From: UBA6168 sp041163745
Lineage (GTDB): Bacteria; Bacteroidota; Bacteroidia; Chitinophagales; Saprospiraceae
Direction: 5' to 3'
Assembly (NCBI GenBank): GCA_041163745.1
Contig: JBEAQU010000049.1
Coordinates: 124,001 to 188,000, forward strand
DNA length: 64,000 nt
This document shows, piece by piece, positions 33,301 through 42,106 of the stretch. The position numbers and the translations under genes were made by a program. Below the pieces are notes generated by a model. It was not told the origin of the DNA and made no database searches. It saw only the letters and a program-made list of their open reading frames with translations. Within the stretch, counting starts at the first letter, position 1, and each line of letters opens with the position of its first letter.

Positions 33301-36093
33301 ATGAAAATTATCGGAGTCAGTTTGACCGTTGCCATGCTGATGCTCGGAGTGATCCCGGAAATGGGAGCCACCCACAACCGGGCGGGAGAGATCATCATCG
33401 AGCAGATCAACGATTGTGTCGGGAACATGGTGCGCTGTACGGTCATCACGTATACGAAGACCAGCAGCGTGGCCGCCGACCGGGATACGGTGGAGGTCTG
33501 CTGGGGCGACGGTTTCTGTGAGATGGTGCCGCGTGCCAACGGGGTGGGCCAGCCACCCCAGGGCCAACCCGGCCCGAACGATGTCAAGTTCAATTACTAT
33601 ATCGCCACCCATACTTACGACGGTACCGGGAGCTACACGGTGTCCATGACGGATCCCAACCGGAACGGTGGCATCCTCAACGTCAACCCGCCGGCCTCCG
33701 ACAATGTGCAATTCCATCTGCAGACCACTTTCACCTTGTTCAATGCCCAGTTCCAAGGGTGCAACAGCACACCCCGGCTTCTGCAGCCTCCCATTGACTA
33801 CGCATGTGTCGGGGAACGTTTCGTGCACAATCCCAACGCCTACGACCCGGACGGTGACAGCCTCAGCTACGAATTGATCGTCCCCATGCAGTCCGTCAAT
33901 ACGCAGGTGCCGAACTATACATTCCCACAGAATATACAGGGTAACGGTTGTTGTCTGACACTCAGTCAATTGGATGGTACGCTCGTTTGGGACGCACCCC
34001 AGGTGCCCGGGGAGTTCAACATCGCCATGGTCATCATCTCCTGGCGGGACGGCGTCGCCACCGACACGACGGTGCGGGACATGCAGATCCTCGTCTTCAA
34101 CTGCGACCAGAATCATGCACCGGTCATCGAGGCACCGGAAGAGATCTGCGTAGTGGCAGGAGAGGAGGTCGAGTTCCAGGTCAAGGCGACCGACCCGGAC
34201 CTGGGAGACAAAATCAAACTGTCCGCGCTCGGAGCCCCCTTCATCATCACCGTCAGTCCAGCGGAGGATGAGGACACCTGGCGTCCAACCGGCAGTCCTT
34301 CCGCCACCTATGGCACACAGCCGGTGGTCAAGACCTTCCGTTGGCGAACCGCCTGCGAGCATGTTTCCGACCTGCCCTATACGGTCGTGTTCAAGGCGGA
34401 GGACGACTATTTCCTGCAGAGTGTGCCTGGATCCACCGGATTGGCCACCCTCAAGCCTGTCCGTATCAAGGTGGTGGGCCCGCCGCCGGCAGATGTACAG
34501 GCCGATGCCGCTTCGGACCTCATTTCGGTATCCTGGGAAAAACCGTATGCCTGCGAAGCGGCCGCGGATGATTATTTCTTCGGATTTTCCGTCTGGCGTA
34601 GGGAAGGCAACAACCCCTTCCCGATTGATACCTGTACGCCGGGATTGGATGGGAAGGGCTACACCTGGCTAGCGAACACCAAGGCGGAAGCCGACGGCCG
34701 GTACCAATACGACGACTCCGGAGTGGAGCGTGGGAAAACGTATTGTTACCGGATCCTGGCCCGTTTCGCGCGGCGGACCAATGCGGGGCAACCGTATAAC
34801 TTCGTGGAGAGCCTTCCGTCGGATGAAATATGCGTGCAGTTGAGCAGGGATGTCCCGCTCATCACCCATGTCAGCATCCTGGAGACCGGTCCGGACGATG
34901 GCCGGGTGGAAATCCGGTGGACAAAACCTTTGGCGGAAGACCTGGATACGATGTTGAATCCCGGGCCTTACCGGTTGGTGCTGGCGAGGGCACCGGGTCT
35001 CAGCGGCATGGTGACGCAGCCGGTCGTCACTTTCGAGGCAGCGTCCTACTGGCAGTTCAACAGCCTGTCATATGTGGACGAGCCACCGACATCGGTGTTG
35101 AACACTTTGGCCTCCCCCTATCATTACCAGCTGTTCTTTTATGTAAACGAGGAGACGGAGACCATCGGGGATTCGCCTCCGGCCTCTTCTGTTTTCCTGA
35201 CTTTGTCGCCCACGGACAACCGTATGGACCTGGCCTGGGACTTCGAGGTGCCCTGGGTCAATACGGAATACCTGGTGTACCGCCGCAATGAAAGCAGCGG
35301 TCTTTGGGATTCCATCGGGATGACGCCGTTGACGAGCTTCCAGGACACCGGTTTGTTGAACGGGAAGGAATATTGCTACCGTATCCTGGCGCGGGGCTCC
35401 TACGGGATAGACGGCTTGCCGAGTCCGCTGCTCAATTGGTCGCAGGAGGCCTGTGCCCGACCGGTGGACAACGTAGCGCCTTGTCCGCCCCTACTGACTG
35501 TCACGAACATTTGTGACGAAAACGTCAACTGCCAGGAAGAGGAGGATTTGCTGAACAAGCTGGCCTGGCGGAATCCGATGCTCATCTGTCCGGAAACGGA
35601 TGACGTGGTGGGATACAACATCTATTTCTCTCCGCTGGAGGGGGAAACGCTGGCTTGGTTAGGTTCGTTGGACGAAAGCGGGGACACCATTTTCCTGCAC
35701 CGTCCGGAACGGGGCCTGGCTGGATGTTATGCGGTGACGGCACTGGATACTTTCCAGAACGAAAGCGGGCTCAGTAACATCATCTGCAAGGACAACTGTC
35801 CCAATTACGAACTACCCAATGCTTTCACACCAAACGGCGACGGCGCGAACGAACTGTTCATTCCATATCCATATTGTTTCATCGACCGGGTGGACATGAA
35901 GATATTCAACCGCTGGGGGGAATTGGTGTTCGAGACAACGGATCCGTCCATCCGTTGGCGGGGTGAGAACATGCGGGGTCAGGCGCTGGCGGCGGGCACT
36001 TATTTCTATACCTGCCAGGTTTTCGAACAGCGGGTCACCGGCAGTGTGCCTTCGGCGGAATTGCGCAGGGGGTATATAGACCTGATCCGATGA
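33301..36093 (+). CDS. Large secreted surface protein with gliding-type (T9SS type B) C-terminal domain
   Basis: The 930-residue protein has a signal peptide (MKIIGVSLTVAMLMLGVIPE) and a C-terminal gliding-motility-associated domain: PNAFTPNGDGANELF, then IFNRWGELVFET and WRGENMRGQALAAGTYFY, the T9SS type B sorting signal. Between lie Ig/cadherin-like modules (for example the YDPDGDSLSYELIVP repeat at about 178-192 and another around 280) and fibronectin-III-like modules with CYRILARF and CYRILARG repeats (about 480 and 700). Many paired cysteines suggest disulfides. It is likely exported and attached or released by T9SS; an adhesive role is inferred. Confidence 0.9.
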   Translation: MKIIGVSLTVAMLMLGVIPEMGATHNRAGEIIIEQINDCVGNMVRCTVITYTKTSSVAADRDTVEVCWGDGFCEMVPRANGVGQPPQGQPGPNDVKFNYYIATHTYDGTGSYTVSMTDPNRNGGILNVNPPASDNVQFHLQTTFTLFNAQFQGCNSTPRLLQPPIDYACVGERFVHNPNAYDPDGDSLSYELIVPMQSVNTQVPNYTFPQNIQGNGCCLTLSQLDGTLVWDAPQVPGEFNIAMVIISWRDGVATDTTVRDMQILVFNCDQNHAPVIEAPEEICVVAGEEVEFQVKATDPDLGDKIKLSALGAPFIITVSPAEDEDTWRPTGSPSATYGTQPVVKTFRWRTACEHVSDLPYTVVFKAEDDYFLQSVPGSTGLATLKPVRIKVVGPPPADVQADAASDLISVSWEKPYACEAAADDYFFGFSVWRREGNNPFPIDTCTPGLDGKGYTWLANTKAEADGRYQYDDSGVERGKTYCYRILARFARRTNAGQPYNFVESLPSDEICVQLSRDVPLITHVSILETGPDDGRVEIRWTKPLAEDLDTMLNPGPYRLVLARAPGLSGMVTQPVVTFEAASYWQFNSLSYVDEPPTSVLNTLASPYHYQLFFYVNEETETIGDSPPASSVFLTLSPTDNRMDLAWDFEVPWVNTEYLVYRRNESSGLWDSIGMTPLTSFQDTGLLNGKEYCYRILARGSYGIDGLPSPLLNWSQEACARPVDNVAPCPPLLTVTNICDENVNCQEEEDLLNKLAWRNPMLICPETDDVVGYNIYFSPLEGETLAWLGSLDESGDTIFLHRPERGLAGCYAVTALDTFQNESGLSNIICKDNCPNYELPNAFTPNGDGANELFIPYPYCFIDRVDMKIFNRWGELVFETTDPSIRWRGENMRGQALAAGTYFYTCQVFEQRVTGSVPSAELRRGYIDLIR

Positions 36094-36169
36094 CGGCCGG
36101 CTCCTGGATAATCCTTTCGATGCTGAACGGTCCGTGCCTGGCGGGGCGGAAGAAACTAAACCGGCGACC

Positions 36170-37513
36170 ATGTCTTCCGATAGTATCCTGATCATTGATG
36201 ACGAGCATGACATCCGGACCTTATTGGGCCGAATCATGCGGCTGGAGAATTACCAGGTCTTCGAGGCGGAGAATGCCCGTCGGGGGTTGGCCCTGCTGCG
36301 CCGTGAAAAAATACATGTCGTCATCTGTGATGTGAAATTGCCCGATGCGAACGGGGTGGAACTGGTTCCGGAGCTACGGAAGGCGAGCCCTTGTTCGGAG
36401 GTCATCCTGCTGACCGCTTTCGGTGCCATTCCGGACAGCGTGTCGGCCATCAAGTCCGGCGCCTACGATTACATTACCAAAGGAGACGACAACAACCGGA
36501 TCATCCCGTTGGTCAGCCAGGCGCTGCTGGCATCCAAGCGTCGGTATGCGCAACAAGCGGCTCCTGCTTCCGCGTTTGCGGACCATTATTCATTCGAACA
36601 GATGGTCGGCCGGTCGGCTCCTGTGCAAAAGGCGATTGCCCTGGCCCGGAAAGTCGCTCCGACCGATGCGACGGTCCTTCTGACGGGAGAGACCGGTACC
36701 GGAAAGGAGGTGTTCGCCCAGGCCATTCACCATGCAAGTGGTCGTGCGGGAAAGGCGTTTCTGGCGGTGAACTGCAGCGCCTTCGGCAAGGAGATCCTGG
36801 AGAGCGAGATGTTCGGTCACAGGGCCGGTTCGTTCACCGGTGCCACCCGGGACAAAGCGGGCCTGTTCGAGGAAGCGGACGGAGGGACGATCTTTCTGGA
36901 TGAGATTGGGGAGATGGACCTTGCCTTGCAGGCCAAGCTGCTGCGGGTCCTGGAGACCGGTCGTTTCCTCAAGGTTGGAGAAACCAAGGAGACACGTGTG
37001 GATGTCCGTATCATCGCCGCTACCAACCGCAACCTGCCTTCCGCTTGTGAGAAGGGTACCTTCCGACTGGATCTTTTCTACCGTCTGTCGGTCTTCAGCA
37101 TACAGCTTCCCACTTTGCGGGAGCGGCCGGATGACATCCTTCCCTTGGCAGATCATTTCATCCGCCGTTTTTGTGAGCGGCACCAACAAGTGCCGTTCGG
37201 TATGGAGGAGTCATTCCGCCAGGCCTTGGTCCGGCATCCATGGAACGGGAATATCCGCGAGTTGAAGAACGTCATAGAACGTGCGGTCATCCTGTCGACG
37301 GACGGAATGCTGCGGCCGGATTGCCTGCCTTTGGATTTTCATTCTTCAGCCGGTCGGGCTGCCGACTCCATGCGCTTGGCTGCCATGGAAAAGGAGCATA
37401 TCCGCAAGGTGATGGCCTACACAGGCGGCAACAAAACCAAATCGGCGGAACTGCTGGGCATCGGATTGGCAACCTTATACCGGAAAATCGAGGAATACGG
37501 CATGCAACCCTGA
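36170..37513 (+). CDS. Sigma-54-dependent response regulator, NtrC family
   Basis: The 447-residue protein has a receiver domain (1-120; phosphoacceptor Asp54 in VVICDVKLPDA, Lys104 in ITKG), an AAA+ sigma-54 activator (about 150-385; Walker A GETGTGKE, sigma-54 loop GSFTGATRD, DEIGEMDLALQAKLLRVLE) and a Fis-type HTH (about 405-447; GGNKTKSAELLGIGLATLYRKIEEY). The loop is GSFTGA rather than GAFTGA, a known variation. It activates sigma-54 promoters after phosphorylation, but no histidine kinase lies nearby, so its signal is unknown. A GTG-based start at 36134 is rejected in favour of ATG 36170. Confidence 0.92.
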   Translation: MSSDSILIIDDEHDIRTLLGRIMRLENYQVFEAENARRGLALLRREKIHVVICDVKLPDANGVELVPELRKASPCSEVILLTAFGAIPDSVSAIKSGAYDYITKGDDNNRIIPLVSQALLASKRRYAQQAAPASAFADHYSFEQMVGRSAPVQKAIALARKVAPTDATVLLTGETGTGKEVFAQAIHHASGRAGKAFLAVNCSAFGKEILESEMFGHRAGSFTGATRDKAGLFEEADGGTIFLDEIGEMDLALQAKLLRVLETGRFLKVGETKETRVDVRIIAATNRNLPSACEKGTFRLDLFYRLSVFSIQLPTLRERPDDILPLADHFIRRFCERHQQVPFGMEESFRQALVRHPWNGNIRELKNVIERAVILSTDGMLRPDCLPLDFHSSAGRAADSMRLAAMEKEHIRKVMAYTGGNKTKSAELLGIGLATLYRKIEEYGMQP

Positions 37514-37575
37514 GCGCCAGGCTGTCGGCTCCGTGGCATGCCCACTTTCAACCCACACATAAAAACAGGTCGAAC

Positions 37576-38022
37576 ATGGCGACAGGAAAAGTGGAAAAAA
37601 TTGCGGTCCGTACCGGTCGGAAGGCTGCCATGCGGGTGCTGGAGGCAGTGCGGTTAGATCCGGTGGAAGGCTTGGTAGGAGACCATTATGCGGGCAAGAG
37701 CGGGAGTCGGCAGGTTACGCTGTTGCAGGCGGAGCACCTGCCGGTGGTGGCCACTTTGATGGGAAAGGATCGGATCGACCCACTGCTAACCCGGCGAAAC
37801 ATGGTGGTCTCCGGTATCAACCTCCTTTCACTGGAAGGCAGAACCTTCCGCCTGGGCGGGGCGGTATTGGAGATGACGGGGCTTTGTGTTCCTTGTGAGC
37901 GAATGGAGGAGAACCTGGGTGTCGGCGGATACGACGCCATGCTTGGCCATGGCGGCATAACGGCCAGAATACGCCAGGGCGGGATGGTTTCGGTCGGTGA
38001 TCTTTTGGAAATCATCCTATGA
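37576..38022 (+). CDS. MOSC domain protein
   Basis: The 148-residue protein is a single MOSC domain, the sulfur-carrier fold shared with the C-terminus of molybdenum cofactor sulfurases. It has GLVGDHYAGKSGSRQVTLLQ, RRNMVVSGINLLSL, and the conserved Cys pair region LCVPCERMEENLG, followed by HGGITARIRQGG. Family members bind molybdenum cofactor or transfer sulfur, but the job of short stand-alone forms is mostly unknown. Neighbours do not include molybdoenzymes. It is 57 bases upstream of an ATP-grasp gene on the same strand. Confidence 0.88.
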   Translation: MATGKVEKIAVRTGRKAAMRVLEAVRLDPVEGLVGDHYAGKSGSRQVTLLQAEHLPVVATLMGKDRIDPLLTRRNMVVSGINLLSLEGRTFRLGGAVLEMTGLCVPCERMEENLGVGGYDAMLGHGGITARIRQGGMVSVGDLLEIIL

Positions 38023-38079
38023 CCTATCTGACGCCCCCTACTTGGGCGGTGTATCGGAAGCGTACACGAAAACAAGACT

Positions 38080-39132
38080 ATGTGGCGCAGCATCCAATCT
38101 TCCACTTGGTTTGTCCGAATGACGAACTGGGAGTACTGGCCGATGTTTCTTTCCAACCTGCCGCTGGTTCCGATATGGTTGTGGTTTGCCATCCGAGCCA
38201 GGGAAGCGTTTTTCTTCAGTGCGGTGAATCCGGTCATTGAAACAGGAGGGTTGTGGGGGGAGTCCAAGTACAACATCCTTCGTCGGATTCCGGCCGAGCA
38301 TCTTCCGCAGACGATGTTCGTTCCTGCCGACAGGCCACGGGAGGAAGTCCTTTCGGCTATTGAAGCCGCAGGATATACCTATCCGTTGATTGTGAAGCCG
38401 GATGTAGGCGAACGGGGATTTCTCGTGGCGAGACTGGAAAGTCGGGAAGAGCTGGAAGGGTATCTGGCAAGATACCGGCTGGACCTGATCGTGCAGGAAT
38501 ATGTACCTGGACCCTTGGAAATTGCGGTGATGTATCATCGGTTCCCAGGGGAGCGCAGGGGGGCGGTGACATCCGTCTGTCTGAAGGAGACATTGCGGGT
38601 GAAGGGGGATGGCGTCACCACGGTGGCCGGTCTGTTGGCGAAAGACCCGCGGGGTCGATTGCAGCGGGAGCGGTTGGCACAGGCCCGACCGACCTTGATG
38701 AGCAGTGTGCCGGAAGCGGGCAGGGTAGTGGAAGTGGAGCCTATCGGAAACCACAGCCGGGGAACAAAGTTCCTCAACGGCAATCACCACATAGATGCCG
38801 TACTGTCCGGTATTTTCGACGGAATCGCTTGCCGCATGGAGGATATCCATTACGGGCGCTTCGACATACGTTGTGTCTCCTTGGAGGACCTTCGGGCAGG
38901 AAGGGGCTTCCGCATCCTGGAATTCAACGGAGTAGGAGGGGAGCCGGCGCATATCTACGACCCTTCATTTCCTGTTTTGCGTAAATACCGAGATATTTAC
39001 CGACATTGGCGAATAATTTACGAGATCTACCGCCGGCAGGTGCGGGTTGGCGTGAGGGGAATGACTTTTCACGAAGCCTGGCACCAGTACAAGCGGTACA
39101 GCCATTACAAGAAGCGGGTTGGGGTATCCTAA
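38080..39132 (+). CDS. ATP-grasp family protein (D-Ala-D-Ala ligase-like)
   Basis: The 350-residue protein has ATP-grasp features: a central domain starting LPQTMFVPADRP, then YPLIVKPDVGERGFLVARL (phosphate and adenine binding), LIVQEYVPGPLEIAVMYHR, and a metal-binding C-terminal RILEFNGVGGEPAHIYDP. The N-terminal 50 residues are aromatic and hydrophobic (NLPLVPIWLWFAIRAREAFFF), probably membrane-associated. ATP-grasp enzymes join a carboxylate to an amine or thiol; the substrate cannot be named, and it is not the main Ddl by its divergent N-terminal half. It lies between MOSC and LysE genes on the same strand. Confidence 0.75.
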   Translation: MWRSIQSSTWFVRMTNWEYWPMFLSNLPLVPIWLWFAIRAREAFFFSAVNPVIETGGLWGESKYNILRRIPAEHLPQTMFVPADRPREEVLSAIEAAGYTYPLIVKPDVGERGFLVARLESREELEGYLARYRLDLIVQEYVPGPLEIAVMYHRFPGERRGAVTSVCLKETLRVKGDGVTTVAGLLAKDPRGRLQRERLAQARPTLMSSVPEAGRVVEVEPIGNHSRGTKFLNGNHHIDAVLSGIFDGIACRMEDIHYGRFDIRCVSLEDLRAGRGFRILEFNGVGGEPAHIYDPSFPVLRKYRDIYRHWRIIYEIYRRQVRVGVRGMTFHEAWHQYKRYSHYKKRVGVS

Positions 39133-39198
39133 GTCGGCTACCGTTCTACAGGAGCACGTGCCGCAGGATGCTCTCCGTGCCACAGCATCCCCACGACA

Positions 39199-39813
39199 GT
39201 GATAACACACTTTCTGATTGCTTTCGCCATCAGTTTCATCGGATCCCTGCCATTTGGGATGATCAACATGATGGTCGCTCAAACCGCCATTCGCAAGGGC
39301 CTCCGTTATGCCGTATGGGCGGCATTCGGTGCCGCTTCGGTGGAGTTCTTCCAAGTATTCATTGCCATCAAGTTCACCTGGTTGTTTACGGACCACCCGG
39401 GTGTGGAGCGCATCTTCCAGTGGATTGCCGCCACTGCGTTTTTGTTGGCTGGCGGTTACTTTCTCTTTTTTGCCCGTCCGCCCGGCGGGTTGCCGGAAGG
39501 CGAGCCACCGGGGCGGCGGCGGAACGAATTCTTCAAAGGGGTGCTGGTCAGTTCGCTAAACCTGATGGTCATCCCATTCTGGATATTCTATGGCACCCTG
39601 TTGGCTGCGAACGGTTGGTTGGTTCGGGAGAACAGTTACGTGTTGTCTTTCAGTACCGGCACGTTGGCGGGCACTTTCACCCTGTTGGTGGGGTATGCCT
39701 TGTTAGGCGAGAAAATACTTGGCAGGTCTGCGGTCATCACCAAGTGGGTGAACAAGTTCATCGGGACGGCCCTGCTGCTGTTCGCCATTTTTCAGTTGTA
39801 CAAGTTGCGCTGA
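39199..39813 (+). CDS. LysE-family transporter
   Basis: The 204-residue protein has six predicted helices, beginning FLIAFAISFIGSLPFGMINM, with Pro-Phe-Gly in the first helix, typical of the LysE/RhtB exporter superfamily, and a basic loop PPGRRRNEF in mid-protein. Family members export amino acids or related solutes. The start codon is GTG at 39199, 66 bases after the ATP-grasp stop; a longer frame exists but lacks a better start. It converges with the bacilliredoxin gene, with a strong hairpin between. Confidence 0.8.
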   Translation: MITHFLIAFAISFIGSLPFGMINMMVAQTAIRKGLRYAVWAAFGAASVEFFQVFIAIKFTWLFTDHPGVERIFQWIAATAFLLAGGYFLFFARPPGGLPEGEPPGRRRNEFFKGVLVSSLNLMVIPFWIFYGTLLAANGWLVRENSYVLSFSTGTLAGTFTLLVGYALLGEKILGRSAVITKWVNKFIGTALLLFAIFQLYKLR

Positions 39814-39846
39814 GGAAGAGGTATCGGCCGGATGCCGGGAAGAAGG

Positions 39847-39877
39847 GGGGCGGGGGTATATAAGTATGCCCCGCCCC
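39847..39877. terminator. GC hairpin between convergent LysE and bacilliredoxin genes
   Basis: GGGGCGGGG at 39847-39855 pairs perfectly with CCCCGCCCC at 39869-39877 around a 13-base AT-rich loop. It lies 34 bases after the LysE stop and 48 bases before the bacilliredoxin stop, so it could end transcription from both sides. No T-run follows on the plus strand. Confidence 0.5.
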
Positions 39878-39924
39878 ACCTGGGGTCAGCCGGATTCAAG
39901 CGGGCGTCGCCTTGTGACGCCGCC

Positions 39925-40338
39925 TCAGCAGAAGCGGTCGTATGCCATCCGCAGATTGGCGGCGATGATATCCGCCGAACGGCCTTCGATGTGGTGTCTT
40001 TCCAGGAAATGGACCAGTCTTCCGTCTTTGAACAGGGCGATCGCCGGGGAGGAGGGAGGATAGGGCAACAGGTACTCCCTTGCCTTCTCCGTTGCTTCCC
40101 GGTCCACACCGGCGAAAACGGTCAGCAGTTTGTCCGGACGTTTGGTGCCATCCAGGGACATGCGGACGCCCGGCCGGGCATTCGCGGCGGCGCAGCCACA
40201 GACGGAATTGACCACCACCAGGGTGGTGCCGTCCTGCTGTTCGAGCGCGCCCTCCACGGCATCCGCGGTCGAGAGACTTTCGAAGCCCATGTTGTGCAGT
40301 TCCTGCGCCATAGGCGCTGTCAGTTGTATCGGATACAT
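39925..40338 (-). CDS. Bacilliredoxin, BrxA/BrxB family
   Basis: The 137-residue protein has the bacilliredoxin signature VVVNSVCGCAAANARPG with the Cys-Gly-Cys active site, followed by VFAGVDREATEKAREYL and the closing FLERHHIEGRSADIIAANL. In Bacillus these reduce bacillithiolated proteins. The start is ATG 40338, giving MYPIQLTAPMAQEL, which matches the family start; the longer frame begins with TTG at 40371, inside the promoter. A matching TTTG / TAnnTTTG promoter lies directly upstream. Confidence 0.9.
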   Translation of the reverse strand: MYPIQLTAPMAQELHNMGFESLSTADAVEGALEQQDGTTLVVVNSVCGCAAANARPGVRMSLDGTKRPDKLLTVFAGVDREATEKAREYLLPYPPSSPAIALFKDGRLVHFLERHHIEGRSADIIAANLRMAYDRFC

Positions 40339-40671
40339 AGTTTCGTTATTGATGTATGGTGAAGTGGACAAAAATATTCAAACAAGTATCATAATTACAA
40401 ATGAGCGAATTGAAAGTTTGGCGGCTCGCCGGATAAATCTCAGCTGTGTCGGGGTGCGGAATGGTGTCGGCGGGGACAACAAAAGCGTGGCATCACGGTT
40501 TTTGCGGAATGGGAAGGCTCCGCTGGAATGCGTACATTTGCCGGATGCAAACCGGATTGTCGTGCCTGCCCCATGTTGTCAGCGTTATGCACCTCCGGCG
40601 AGCTTCGCCGCGCTGCCAAGGCTACAATCGGGTATGCGTCCCGTTTGCTTTCGGAAATAATCCATGGGAAA
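40339..40671. other. 333-base divergent gap between bacilliredoxin and haem-motif lipoprotein genes
   Basis: The left side holds the bacilliredoxin promoter in AT-rich DNA. The right side has TACATTTG at 40533-40540 on the plus strand, a lone match to the -7 consensus 130 bases before the lipoprotein start. No gene or RNA was seen. Confidence 0.35.
40369..40401 (-). promoter_or_regulatory. Bacteroidota-type promoter for the bacilliredoxin gene
   Basis: On the minus strand, TTTG (40398-40401) is followed after 21 bases by TATTTTTG (40369-40376), a full match to the -33/-7 consensus in an AT-rich stretch. Transcription would begin near 40362, about 25 bases before ATG 40338, which also argues against the TTG start at 40371. 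Confidence 0.6.
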
Positions 40672-41088
40672 ATGAAACAGGGAATAATGGTTGCCGTTGT
40701 CTGCCTGATGGGGCTGCAGGGGCTGTTGACATGGCAGGCATGCACCAGTGACGAATTGCCAGCCCCGACCAAGCCCGCCTATTGTGACACCATCAGCCTG
40801 ACCACCTACGAGAACGGAATCCGGTCGGTCATAACCAATACCTGTGCGTACGCAGGTTGTCATGACGGCGGCACGGGGATCGGTCCGGGGGATTACACCG
40901 GGTACCAGGGCATCCTGCCGCATCTGGTGAACGGGTCCTTCCAGGAGCGGGTGGTCAACCAGCAGGACGACCCGGTCCTGGGTATGCCGCCCGATGCCTC
41001 GGTGTATGCGGAATCCCGGCAGGACGACCTGACGGAGCGGGAATTCCAGGTGCTGCAGTGCTGGTTGCTGGAAGGCTATCCGGAATAG
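40672..41088 (+). CDS. Small exported protein with CX4CH haem-like motif (probable lipoprotein)
   Basis: The 138-residue product has an N-terminal signal (MKQGIMVAVVCLMGLQG) ending in LTWQAC, a loose lipobox with the lipid-bearing Cys near residue 24. The sequence NTCAYAGCHDG has Cys-x4-Cys-His; a few cytochromes bind haem c by CX4CH, but the usual form is CXXCH, so haem binding is possible but not shown. No other family is recognised. It begins a three-gene exported cluster (barrel and dihaem cytochrome follow, at 64 and 81 bases), which supports a redox role. Confidence 0.7.
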   Translation: MKQGIMVAVVCLMGLQGLLTWQACTSDELPAPTKPAYCDTISLTTYENGIRSVITNTCAYAGCHDGGTGIGPGDYTGYQGILPHLVNGSFQERVVNQQDDPVLGMPPDASVYAESRQDDLTEREFQVLQCWLLEGYPE

Positions 41089-41152
41089 CGGGTCGGGCGT
41101 ATCGTCCGCCGGCCGGGGATGCTGTGCCGGCCCGCGGAAAAAAGTCATTCAA

Positions 41153-42025
41153 ATGAAAAGGACCTATTTGTTGCTGGCCGTGTTGTCCGTATCCGTGGCA
41201 TCGAACGGGCAGGCACCCATGTTCCAGACTTTCCGCGACCGTTGGGTTGTGAACAGTCCTTCGGTGGAAACCCTGCCGCAACGGAAGTTGGATGCCAGGA
41301 TCGTGCATCGTTTCGGGGATTTGGCAGGAGATGCCGGCGGTTGGCCCACCATGTACGGCCTGGAAAACGCCTCCGATGTATCGCTCGGGTTCGAGTACGG
41401 GTTCACGAACACCCTGACGTTCGGGGCGGCGCGTTCAAAGGGTGCCGGGCCTTTGCGTCAGCTGGTCAGCGGTTCCATGAAATGGCGTTTGCTGAGCCAG
41501 CGCCCCGGGGGGGCTCCCTTTACGGTCACCTTGTTCGGTCTTTCCACGGTATCGACGGCAGGAAGGTCGGAAGACCCGTCCAGCATCAATTACTTCGAAG
41601 TGTTCCAGCATCGGTTGGTACATCATGTGAGTCTGCTGGCGGCCCGTCGGTTGGCTGACCGTTTCTCCCTGCAGCTATCTGGCGGTGTCACGCACCGGAA
41701 CGTCGTGCCTGCTGGCGAGGTCAACGACCTGTTCCATGCCGGGGTGTCCTGGCGTTGGCAGGTCTCCCGTGTGCTGGGTATCATCGGGGAGGCGTCGGTG
41801 CCGCTGAACGGAGCCCAGGCGCCGTTCGACCGGCCGGAGGGAAACACCTACCGGGTTCCCTTGGGGCTGGGTTTCGAGTTCGATACGGGCGGGCATGTGT
41901 TCCAGCTTAATTTCACCAATGCGACCGGCATCCTGCCGACGGACTATCTTCCCTACACGCGGACGGATTGGACGGAAGGGCAATTCCGGCTAGGGTTCAC
42001 CATATCCCGCTTGTTCAACCTGTGA
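41153..42025 (+). CDS. DUF5777-family beta-barrel outer membrane protein
   Basis: The 290-residue protein has a signal peptide (MKRTYLLLAVLSVSVASNGQA) and then alternating amphipathic strands ending in aromatic residues, closing with FRLGFTISRLFNL, typical of an outer-membrane barrel whose last residue is hydrophobic. The early segment FQTFRDRWVVNSPSVETLP and the repeated DVSLGFEYGFTNTLTFGAAR are consistent with the DUF5777 barrel family of Bacteroidota. Function of the family is unknown. It lies between a haem-motif lipoprotein and a dihaem cytochrome, suggesting a porin-like conduit, which is inference. Confidence 0.8.
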   Translation: MKRTYLLLAVLSVSVASNGQAPMFQTFRDRWVVNSPSVETLPQRKLDARIVHRFGDLAGDAGGWPTMYGLENASDVSLGFEYGFTNTLTFGAARSKGAGPLRQLVSGSMKWRLLSQRPGGAPFTVTLFGLSTVSTAGRSEDPSSINYFEVFQHRLVHHVSLLAARRLADRFSLQLSGGVTHRNVVPAGEVNDLFHAGVSWRWQVSRVLGIIGEASVPLNGAQAPFDRPEGNTYRVPLGLGFEFDTGGHVFQLNFTNATGILPTDYLPYTRTDWTEGQFRLGFTISRLFNL

Positions 42026-42106
42026 GGCGGCGGCAACGGGCGCCGTCGAACCTGCAGGCTGGTTCGACTGTTCCGGCGAAAGCGGAACCGTAGCAATAAC
42101 CGAACG

